Part shown: positions 55,866 through 64,000 of the stretch, in pieces
Layout: the number at the start of each line of letters is the position of its first letter
Position numbering within the stretch: position 1 is the stretch's first letter
DNA from: Cymbidium sinense
Lineage: Eukaryota > Streptophyta > Magnoliopsida > Asparagales > Orchidaceae
NCBI GenBank assembly: GCA_021442155.1
Contig: CM038216.1
Span: 91,375,666 to 91,439,665, forward strand
DNA: 64,000 nucleotides
Direction: 5' to 3'
Notes under the pieces: model-generated
Databases searched by the model: none
What the model saw: only the letters and a program-made list of their open reading frames with translations
Told to the model about the DNA's origin: nothing
Made by a program: the position numbers and the translations under genes

Positions 55866-58165
55866 TTTATGCAGCTCAGCCTGGCCTGCCCAGGCCTAGC
55901 TCCTCAGGCCTGGCCTGCCCAGGGGCCTGTAGTGGCCTGGCTGGCCCAAGATCAGCCCAGTATCTGTGTATTCTAGTCAGTCTCTAATCACTTTATCACC
56001 TTTTAACATTAGTCTTTTGGCTTTAAAGTCTTAGCCTATTTCATTAGTTATCTTTAGATCATAGTTAGCCTTAACTCTCATTTAGCTAATCATTACTTCA
56101 TTAGCCTTAGCCCCTAGTTTCTTAGCCATTTGTTCTCTTTATTATCCCATAATAAGCCTAGCTCTTAGCTGAAGCTTCAGCTCTGTGGCCTGTCCGTGGT
56201 CCTCACCTGCCCAGGGTCTAGGCCTTTAGTTAGTCACTAGCATCACCTTACTTAATCCTTTAGCTGCCTAGCTCACTATTAGCCTAGTCTTAGCCTATTT
56301 GTGGCTCAGATCTAGGCTCATTAGCCTTATCTTATTTTAGCATTTAGCTATTAGCTCTAATAGTTCCATCAGTCCTTTTCACTTAGTTTAATCCATTACT
56401 TTATGTATCTAGCTCATGGGGCTATGGCTCAGGTTTGGCCTAGGCTCTAATCTTAGTCTAATCTTAGTTCCATAGTTATTGGCTTTCATCTTACCAAATA
56501 GCTCTAGTTTTTAGTCTCCTTTTAGCTCAGTTTAGTGGTTTAGGTCTTAGCTCTAGTCTTTAATAGCCCTAGGGTCTATGCTTTGTGTCTTTAGCCTTTT
56601 CTTTTATCATTAGTTTTATAGTTAATCTAGTTTAAATTTATCTGTCTGGCCTAGTTTTAGCTACTTTAGTTTAATGTCCTGTAAGTGCAAGGCCTAGAGC
56701 CTAGTTTTAACTCTAGTTTAGCTAGTTATTATAGTCATTTGAACACCTAGTCACCAGTCATTGTGTATTTCAGTAGGGCTGGTTATTTTAGTTGCTGCAA
56801 GTTTTAGCTTTTAGTTTTAGTTTAATCATTTATTAGTTATTCATTTAGTCTAGTTTATTTATTTTAGGCTCTGCTATTAATCTCCTTTTAGGCCTAGCTC
56901 AGTTTAGGGTTTAGCTCTTAGATTTAGCTCAAGCCTAAGCTCCTAGCTCAATCCTGGCTCATGCTATCTAGCCCAGCCACAGGGCCTACCTACTCACTCA
57001 GGCCTAGCTCAGCCTAGGCCTAGCTCCAGTGCTAGCTTCAGGTCAGATTTAGGTCAGCCTAGCCTGTTAGCACAGCCATAGCATTCTATCAGACAATCAG
57101 TCTTAGTTAAATTTAGCCGCCTATCATCAGGCTCATTTCAGCTCAGCCTATCAATCAGATACCAGTTTCTGTCATCTAATCATTACTATCATCACTAGCC
57201 TTTTTAGCCCATTGTGGCCTAGATTCACTTTCTAGTCTTCACTAGTCATTAGCTTATAAGTGGCCTAACTAAATTTATCATTTTAGGGCCTTGGGCCTAT
57301 GGCCTATTAGGCCTCAGTGGCTGCCATTAATCTTAGGTCATCATCACCAGTTAGCATCATTAGCTATTATTTATTACATTAATATATCAGTTATTTTAGT
57401 CATTTATTAGCCTAAGCCCCGTGCCTGAGTGTTGCTTACTTTACCTAACCTTAGCCTAGTTTTATACCATGAGCTCATTAGCTTATTATATAGTCTTTAT
57501 TAGCCTAGCCTAGGCCAGAATCAGCTTCAGTGGCCTCGGCTAGTATAGTCACCATACTTAGTTTTAGTATTTAAATTTAGCCTATTTTATCTTTAGCCCT
57601 AATTAGCTCAGTCAAGGCCTATTTTTATTAATCTTATTACTTTATTAGTTATTAACCTTTATCTTTATTATAATCATCCATGTTTATCATATTTCTATTT
57701 TAAGCTCTAAGCTCAATTATCTATAGGCCTAGCTTATTTCATTAGCCATTACTAGTTTTAGCCTAGTTATAGTCTGCTTCAGGGTCCCATCTAGTCTGCC
57801 TAGCTCAGCTGGCCAGCTCAGTGGACTGCCGGCCTAACCTGTGTCTTGTGTCATTAATCCATTTCTACCAGCCAACCATGCTGCCCAGCTATTAGCCTGC
57901 TAGCCCACAAGCCCAGGGCCCAGGGCCCAGGGCTCAGTGGCCCAGCTCAGTGGCCTCTAGCCTAGCCTAGCTTAATCCTTAAAATTCTCCACTGACTCAG
58001 CCTATGCCTCGGGCTGTGGCCTGTCAGGGCCCAGGCCTAGCTAGCCTAGCTGGCCTATTCATTTGGTCATTACTAGTTCATTGTCAGCTTTAGCCTAGCT
58101 TAGTCTCTAGGCCGGCCTTAGGCCAGTAGGCCTGTATGGCCTAGGTCTTTCTTAATAGTTTTGTT
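55866..58165. repeat. C- and GC-rich block of the array (CCTAG, GGCCTAG, CCCAGG words)
   Basis: CTAG-centred words (GCCTAGCCTAG, TAGCTCAG, GGCCTAGCTC) with locally high GC (55,870-55,970 and 57,770-58,130). TTAGT words persist between. No open frame of note despite higher complexity. Both edges grade into C-poor TTTAG words. Confidence 0.7.
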
Positions 58166-58457
58166 AGTCTAGTTTAGTTAGGTTTTAGGGTTTAAGTTTA
58201 GTTTTGTTAGTTTTTATTAGTTTTTAGGTTAGTTTATTATTAGTTTATTAGTTTAGTTTAATTATTAATTTAATTTAGTTTAGTTTAGTTATTATTTAGT
58301 TTAGTTAGTTTAGTTATTAGTTTAGGGTTCATGGTTTAATGTTTAGGTTTAGGTTTATGTTAAGTTTTAGTTTAGTTATTTATTATTAGTTTAGGTTTAG
58401 GGTTTAGTTTATTAGTTTTATTAGTTTATTATTTTTATCATTAGTTTAGTTAGTTTT
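58166..58457. repeat. C-poor TTTAG array up to the RTE element
   Basis: TTAGTTTAGTTA and TTTAGGTTTAGG words. Its last 17 bases (58,441-58,457) are repeated on the far side of the RTE element. Confidence 0.75.
58441..58457. repeat. possible target-site duplication of the RTE element, left copy
   Basis: TTAGTTTAGTTAGTTTT, same as 61,311-61,327. Since the array itself is made of TTAG and TTTAG words, chance identity is possible. Confidence 0.45.
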
Positions 58458-58533
58458 ACAATAACAACAACCACAACAATATCAAGCCTTAATCCCACTA
58501 GGTGGGGTCAGCTACATGAATCCTTCATCTCCA

Positions 58534-58809
58534 TTATGTCCTATTATGTGTCAAAGTCTCATTTAATTCAAGTATACTAAGATCATTTTTTATACATTTT
58601 AACCAAGTCATTATAGGTCTACCTCTACCTTTCTTAACATAAGGAAAATCTAATGCATCTACTCTCCTAATCGGGTCATCGGACGACCGACGCTTTATGT
58701 GGCCAAACCATCTAAGGCGACTCTCCCTAAACTTATCTACCACTGGAGCTACTCCAACTTTTTTCCTGAACATACTCATTTTGCATTCTATCTCTAAGAG
58801 TAAAGCCAC
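58534..58809 (-). pseudogene. RTE ORF C-terminal region
   Basis: 91-codon frame: KMSMFRKKVGVAPVVDKFRE, SRLRWFGHIKRR, DPIRRVDAL, KKGRGRPIMTWLKCIKNDL. This is the conserved C-terminal segment of RTE proteins (RLRWFGHV-RR, GRGRP--W). It is probably involved in RNA or DNA binding, although its exact job is not established. The copy at 13,810-14,263 carries the same segment in worse condition. Confidence 0.88.
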
Positions 58810-59043
58810 TCATCCACCTAAGCATCCTCATCTTTGTGACACTTAACTTAGTTTTATGTTTCTCTTGGCCAACATTCGCACCATAAGTCATCAGGTCTTA
58901 CCACCATCTTATAAAATTTTCCTTAAGTTTAAGTGTAACTTTTATCACATAATAGTTAGATGCATTCCTCCACTTCAACCATCCTACTTGAATTCTACTA
59001 ATAACATCTCCATCTATTTCACCATCATTTTGAACAATAGAGC

Positions 59044-60039
59044 CTAAATATCAATCGCCACTCTTTTAATGACTTGATCACCTAAAGTCACAACACTACC
59101 ACTAAAACTTCTACAACTAAAATTACACTCCATATATTGAGTTTTAGATCTATTTAAACAAAAACCTTTAGACTCTAAAGTTAACCTCCATAATTCAAGT
59201 TTCTGTTGGACTCCCTCTCTAGTCTTATCAACAAGAAGAATTTCATCAGCAAAAAGCATACATGAAGGTACAACTTCTTGTAAATGCCTCGTAACAACAT
59301 CCATAACTAAAGTAAAAAGATAAGGGCTTAATGTTGATCCTTGATGTAATCCAACCAAAATAGGAAAATATTTTGTCAATCCTCCTTATGTTTGGACACA
59401 AGTAATAGCTCTAGTATACATATCCTTAATGACTTGAATATAACCAATATTAACTCCTTTCTGTTCTAGAACTCTCCAAAGAACATCTCTTTAGACTATA
59501 TCATAAGCTTTCTCTATTTCAGTAAATATCATATGTAGATCCTTCTTACTTTCTCTATGCTTCTCCATCAAACCTCTTAACAAATGTAGTATCCATAGTA
59601 GATCTGCATGAAACCAAACGATTGAGAAACTTCGTATCACATCTTAACCTATGCTCACTCTCTCCCATAATTTTAATGTATGACACATTAACTTAATTCC
59701 TCTATAATTTGCACACTATTGTGCATCACCTTTATTCTTAAATATAGGAACTAACAAACTCTTTCTCCACTCATCTGCATCTTTTGTCTTTAAAATAACA
59801 TTAAAAAGATTTGTAAGCCAAGAAATTCCTTGATCTCCTAAACATTTCCACACTTCTATTGGAATATTATCCGGTCCTACTGCTTTTCCACATTTCACTT
59901 TCTTTAAAGCTTCACTAACTTCATATTTACTAATACGATGATAAAAATGAAATTCTCTATTTTTGTTTAGGGTATTAAGGTTGTTAAAATCAATTGTACT
60001 TTCAGATCCTTCATTGAAAAGTTTATCGAAATACCTCAT
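59044..60039 (-). pseudogene. RTE reverse transcriptase
   Basis: First part 59,716-60,039: RYFDKLFNEG, YEVSEALKKVKCGKAVGPDN and IPIEVWKCLG, WLTNLFNVIL, WRKSLLVPIFKNKGDAQ, typical of RTE RT. The middle (59,380-59,715) is broken by many stops (NYRGIKLMCHTLKLWERV is readable). Last part 59,044-59,379: GLHQGSTLSPYLFTLVMDV, CMLFADEILLVDKTREGV, LELWRLTLESKGF. The palm box is FADE (complement of 59,242-59,253). The family has FADD, so the second catalytic Asp is Glu. Inactive. Confidence 0.88.
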
Positions 60040-60062
60040 CCACCTATTTTCAATATCTTATT

Positions 60063-60734
60063 CTAAAAAAGCACTTTATTATTTTCATCCTTAATACATC
60101 TCACTTGTGCTATGTCTTTACTTCTCCTTTCTCTTTGGTTGGCTAACTTATACATACATCTTTCACCCTCTTTGGTATCTAATCTATTGTATAAATCACT
60201 AAAAGCTAAATTTTTTGCATCATATATTGCTTTCTTAGATTCTCTACAGGCCATTTTATATCTCTCCTAATTCTCTGAGTTTTTACATCTAAACCAAATT
60301 TTATAACAATGCTTCTTATTTCTTATCTTTTCTTGCACACTTTGACTCCACCACCAACTATTCTTATTAAAAGAAGCTTTTCCTTTTGATTCTCCAAGCA
60401 CATCTTTAGCAACTTGCTTAATTTCACTTGATATTTTTCCCACATAACGCCGCCTTCCTTATGAACATCCCAAATTCTAATTTCTTGTAGCTTGCTCTTA
60501 AAATATTTTTATTTTTGTTCTTTAAGTGTCCCCATCTAATCCTAGGATAATAATTTAGTTTATTTTTTCTCTTACAACCTTTCATCTTAAAATCTAAAAC
60601 TAATAGTCGATGTTGGGTACTTAAAATTTCACTTGGAATGACCTTACAATCTTTACAATCTAAACGATCTATTTTTCTTATCCAAAAATAATCAATCTGT
60701 GTTTTACTAGATCCATTTTTTTTGAGCTTACCTC
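60063..60734 (-). pseudogene. RTE endonuclease end and linker to RT
   Basis: After the deletion: GSSKTQIDYFWIRKIDRLDC, KDCKVIPSEILSTQHRLLVL (the His of TQH is the family's catalytic-site end). Then linker words (RIRWGHLK, NSWWWSQSVQEKIRNKK) and the frame at 60,063-60,254 (ESKKAIYDAKNLAFSDLYNR, LANQRERRSKD). Several frames are needed to read it. Confidence 0.82.
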
Positions 60735-61097
60735 CAAACCTACTTGAGGAGCATAGACACTTATAACATTGATAATCTTAGTATCAACAATAATCTTTAA
60801 AGCTATAATTCTATCTCCACATATATTAATACTTATAACATTATCCTTCAAACTTTTATCTATAATCACACCTACACCATTTCTAGTTTGACTTTTACCT
60901 GAATACCAAAGTTTAAAACCTAAACTATCAATCTCCTTGGCCTTCTCACCAACCCATTTAATTTCTTGAACACATAAAATATTTATCTTTCTATAAACCA
61001 TAATATCTATTAATTCTATTAATTTACTTGTAAGAGTACCTAAATTCCAAGATCCTAACCTAATTCTAGTTTCATTGACTAACTTCTTTGCCCGCAT
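60735..61097 (-). pseudogene. RTE endonuclease, N-terminal half
   Basis: Frame from 61,097: RIRLGSWNLGTLTSK (metal-binding Asn in WNLGT), NILCVQEIKWVGEKA (catalytic Glu in QE), LWYSGKSQTRNGVGVII and IINVISVYAPQVGL. In the family this AP-like endonuclease nicks the target DNA to prime reverse transcription. At about 60,725-60,745 the sequence jumps from YAPQVGL directly to GSSKTQIDYFW, so the segment with GGDFN and the following core is missing. Inactive. Confidence 0.88.
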
Positions 61098-61308
61098 CCA
61101 TCCATAATGTGGGAACCCTTGCTTATTTAAAGCACCCAGTATGCATGGGCTCTAGCACATTTTTGACTATATTCACAGCCGCTCTTCCGTGGGACTCTAG
61201 TATTAACATGAATGATTCATGTCATGACAAATAAATTTTATGCTAGCTGTCGACTACCTAACGCAACCCTCCACTTTTTGCATCCGGACTTGTAACCGGC
61301 AATGGTAG
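61098..61308 (-). other. RTE 5' untranslated region
   Basis: Conserved 5' leader of the element, from the CTACCATTGCCGG start to just before the endonuclease frame. RTE 5' ends can hold an internal promoter. No specific promoter element could be identified here. Confidence 0.7.
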
Positions 61309-62990
61309 TGTTAGTTTAGTTAGTTTTAGTTTTAGTTAATTTATTAGTTATTATTAGTTTAGGGTTTAGGTTTTAGTTAGGTTATTATTATTATTTAGTT
61401 TTAAGTTTAGGGTTTAGTTTAATTTAGTTTATTAGGTTTAGTTAGTTATTAGTTTAGTGTTATTTTAAGTTGGTTAGTTATTAGTTTAGTTATTAGTTTT
61501 AGTTTTTATTAGTTATTTAGTAGTTATTATTAGTTAAGTTAGTCATTTATTAGTTTATAGGTTTAGTTTAGGTAGGTTTATTATTATTAGTAGTTATTAT
61601 AGTTAGTTAGTAGTTTTATTATTTGGTTTATTTTCCTATTAGTTTAGTTTTAGTTGTTTAGGGTTTAGAATAGTTAGTTAGTTTAGTAATTAGTTTTATT
61701 AGTTTGTTAGGTTAGTGATCAGTAGTTTAATTTAGTTTAGTTAGTTAGTATTTAGTAATTAGTAGTTTAGTTTAGTATTAACTAGATTGTTAAACTAGTT
61801 AATTAGTTAGTTAGTTTAGTTAGTTTATTAGTTATTATTTAGTATCATTTAGGTTAGTTATTTAGTCATCATTTAATTAAATTAGTTATTTAGTTAGTTA
61901 TTTAGTTAGTTGGGGTTTATTATTTAGTTATAAGATTTAGTTTAGCATTATCTTTTATTTTAATTTAATTAGTTATTAATAGCTCATTTAGTTGGTATTA
62001 GTTTTGTCATTTTAGGGTTTGGTCCGTGCCTGTTTAGTTAGGTCCAAAGTAGTTGAGGCCTAGTTTGAAGTTAGTTGGCCTTTAATTTAGTATTAGTTAA
62101 ATTAGTTTAGATTAGTTATCATTGCCTAGCTTTATAGGTTTAGCCTAGCTTAATTAGTTAGTTAGTATTAGTTAGTAGTTATTAGTATTAGTCATGCTAT
62201 TTTAACATTAGTTTGGCATGTTATTTAAAGAGGTGGGTTTAGGGTGGTTAGTTAGTTTGTAGGGTAGGGCCTTTAGTTTAACTAGCTCACTAGTTAGGGT
62301 TTAGTTTAGATTTAGATCTATTAGTTTAGGTTTATTAGGGTTTATTTAGGTAGGGTAGCTAGGGTAATTAGTTATTACTTTAATTAGTAGCCAGGTTTAG
62401 TGGTAGGTTAGTAGTTAATGAAGTTTAGTTTAGTTTAGATCTAGAGCCAAGGTTTAAGTTTATTAGTTAGTCTTTGTTAATTGGTTTAGTTTAATCATTA
62501 GTTAGTGTTAATAATCAGTTCAGTTTGTTAGTTAGTTTATCTAGTTAGCTTTACTTAATTTATTTAGGGTTTAGGGTTTAGGCCTAGGTGGAGTTTAGTC
62601 AGTTAGTTTAGTATTTAGAATTTAGTTTAGGGTTTAGGCTCAGTAGGTTATTATTATTAAGTTAGTAGTTAGAGCTCATGTTAGTTCAGTGGTTAGGGTT
62701 AACTTCAGTATTTTAAGTTATCATTATATAATAGTTAATCCATTTAGTGGGTTTAGTGAGTTAGTTATTAGTTAGTTAGGGTTTAAGTTATTGTTTAGTT
62801 ATCAGTTTTAGTTTTTAGCTCAGGTAGTTTTAGATCAGTAATTAGTTAGTTTAGTTTTTAGTTAGCCTAGTTATTAGTTAGTTAGTTTAATGTTTAGCCA
62901 GTGGTTGAGTTTAGGGTCTGTGGGTTTAGGATTTTGGGATTAAGTTTAGAGTTTAGGTGTGAGTAGGATGGTTTAGGGTGGTAGGGTTTA
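61309..62990. repeat. TTAG/TTTAGTT array, right part
   Basis: Continuation of the array interrupted by the RTE element. Mostly C-poor, with small C-containing patches near 62,020-62,170 and 62,420-62,720. No gene. Confidence 0.75.
61311..61327. repeat. possible target-site duplication of the RTE element, right copy
   Basis: TTAGTTTAGTTAGTTTT, two bases beyond the 5' end of the element (61,308). Same caution as for the left copy. Confidence 0.45.
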
Positions 62991-64000
62991 GGGTCAGTAT
63001 ACTTTGGGTTTAGTTTTTAGGTTTAGGTAGCTAGTGTACTTAGTTTATTTTTCATTTATTTGAGTTTATTTTATTTTTATTATTTTAGGATTATTTTTAA
63101 TTTTTATTTAGTTTAGTTGTTTATTTTAACTTTATCTATTTTAGTTTATGTTTTTAATTTAGTTTATTTTTATGTTTAGGTTTATTTTTTAGTTGAGTTT
63201 TATTTTTATTTTATTTTTTCAGATTTAGGTTTAGGTTTAGGTTTTTATTTTATTTTTAGGTTTAGGTTTTGATTTTATTTTGTTCTCTTTAGGTTTTGTT
63301 TTTAGTTTAGGGTTAGGATTATTTTTAGTTTATTTATTTTATTTAGTTTAAGGTTAGGTTTAGGTTTAGTTAATTTTATGTTTATGTTTAGGTTTTTTTA
63401 TTTTAATTTAGTTTATTTTATTTTATTTATTTTAATTTTATTTTAGGTTTAGGTTTATTTATTTATTTTAGGGTTTCAATTTTATTTTTTATTTATAATT
63501 AGGCTTTATTATTAGGTTTTTTTATAAATTTAAGTTATTATTTAGTTTTTATTTTATTTTATTTTAGGTTTATTTTATTTTTAGTTTTTATTTATTTAGG
63601 TTTTTTATTCTTAGGTTTATTTTATTTTTATTTTAGTTTAGTTTTAGTTATTTTATTTATTATTTATTTTATTTTATTTTATTTTAAGTTTTATTTTAGT
63701 TTATTTTATCATTTTATCTTATATAGGTTTAGGTTTATTTATTTTATTTTTTATTTACTTTATTTGGTTAGTTTTTGGTTTAGGTGGGAGTGGAGGTCAG
63801 TTTTAGGGTTAGGGTGGGTTTTGGTTAGTGGGTTTAGAGTTTTAGGTTTAGGGTTTAGTGGTTTAGGGCCTGAGTTTAGTGGTTTAGGCCCAGGTCAGTT
63901 TAAGGATTTGTGGCTCAGGGTGGTGTGTAGGTTTATAGGTCAGTTTATAGTAGGGTTTAGGTTTTAGATTTAGGGTCATGAGGTGGTTTAAAGTTAGGTT
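62991..64000. repeat. macrosatellite-type unit at the right edge
   Basis: A worn landmark at about 63,020 (AGGTAGCTAGTGTACTTAG) leads into TTTATTTTTCATTTATTTGAG and then AGTTGAGTTTTATTTTTATT near 63,192. T-rich words follow in the same order as U4, U7 and U15. From about 63,780 the end is G-rich (GGTTAGTGGG, GTTTAGGGCC). The 67-codon + strand frame there is low complexity. It shows that the macrosatellite brackets the whole window. Confidence 0.65.

Larger units (their letters stand above)
58458..61308 (-). mobile_element. RTE-clade LINE, both ends present, internally deleted, minus strand
   Basis: The 5' end (right) reads CTACCATTGCCGGTTAC on the minus strand, followed by GGAGGGTTGCGTTAGGTAG, the typical start of plant RTE LINEs. 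The 3' end (left) has GATTCATGTAGCTGACC...CCTAGTGGGATTAAGGCTT and a TTG/TTA-rich tail. In between: AP-type endonuclease, RT and C-terminal region. About 2.85 kb, shorter than the usual 3.2-3.3 kb because the endonuclease core is deleted. The RT box is FADE instead of FADD, and stops occur throughout. A possible 17-base target duplication flanks it. Confidence 0.92.

Noticed and set aside
63764..63967. 67-codon Gly/Leu/Phe-rich + strand frame
   Set aside because: Encoded by GTTTAGG/GGTTTAG words. Low complexity.
1..64000. A functional telomere
   Set aside because: Perfect TTTAGGG runs reach only a few units. The array is heavily degenerate, carries transposons and does not end in a clean tract.

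Overview
This window looks like nuclear, gene-free heterochromatin of a land plant. The evidence is thousands of bases of decayed Arabidopsis-type telomere heptamer (TTTAGGG, always G-rich on the + strand), plant-type retroelements (Ty3/gypsy of the Tat type with two RNase H domains, L1 LINEs with zf-RVT plus RNase H, RTE LINEs), and fragments of a plant glycine-rich RNA-binding protein (GRP) mRNA. I see no intact cellular gene, tRNA, rRNA or CRISPR. The species and clade cannot be fixed from the sequence. The setting could be subtelomeric or interstitial telomere-like. A functional chromosome end is unlikely because perfect heptamer runs are only a few units long.

Layout. (1) 1-14,460 and 20,390-34,430 are a long-period tandem array (macrosatellite). 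Each unit starts with a T-run plus a landmark close to AAATTAAGTAAAC, continues as a T-rich stretch of TTTATTTTAG-type words in a reproducible order, and ends in TTTAGGG-like repeats. Units occur in a short form (mostly 0.8-1.1 kb, one 1.4 kb) and a long form (1.5-1.7 kb). The long form carries an antisense, 5'-truncated, poly(A)-ended GRP retrocopy. Eight such cassettes and two cassette stubs are present. (2) 14,463-20,385 is a degenerate TTA/TTAG array. (3) 25,369-31,600 is a 5'-truncated L1 LINE (L1-A, minus strand) with an unusually long, internally repeated 3' tail. (4) 34,431-47,610 is a block with a 1.7-kb dispersed repeat (second copy at 989-2,650), TTGGGTCAA-type repeats, a decayed Tat-type pol, and two families of tandem repeats behind it. 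(5) 47,611-48,549 returns to telomere-like sequence with the best-separated GRP cassette. (6) 48,550-53,285 is a second L1 of the same family (L1-B). (7) 53,286-62,990 is a TTAG/TTTAG array that becomes C- and GC-richer in the middle. A nearly end-to-end RTE LINE (58,458-61,308, minus strand) sits in it. (8) 62,990-64,000 is macrosatellite-type sequence again.

How it fits together. The most likely history is LINE-type retroposition of a GRP mRNA into telomere-like repeat DNA, then tandem amplification of the combined unit, then invasion by L1, RTE and Ty3/gypsy elements. All element-encoded proteins are broken by stops, frameshifts, deletions or lost catalytic residues. The macrosatellite with its captured GRP cassette is the best candidate for something undescribed. 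The one-sided loss of C from the + strand is the second. Both need a check against assembly or basecalling artefacts.
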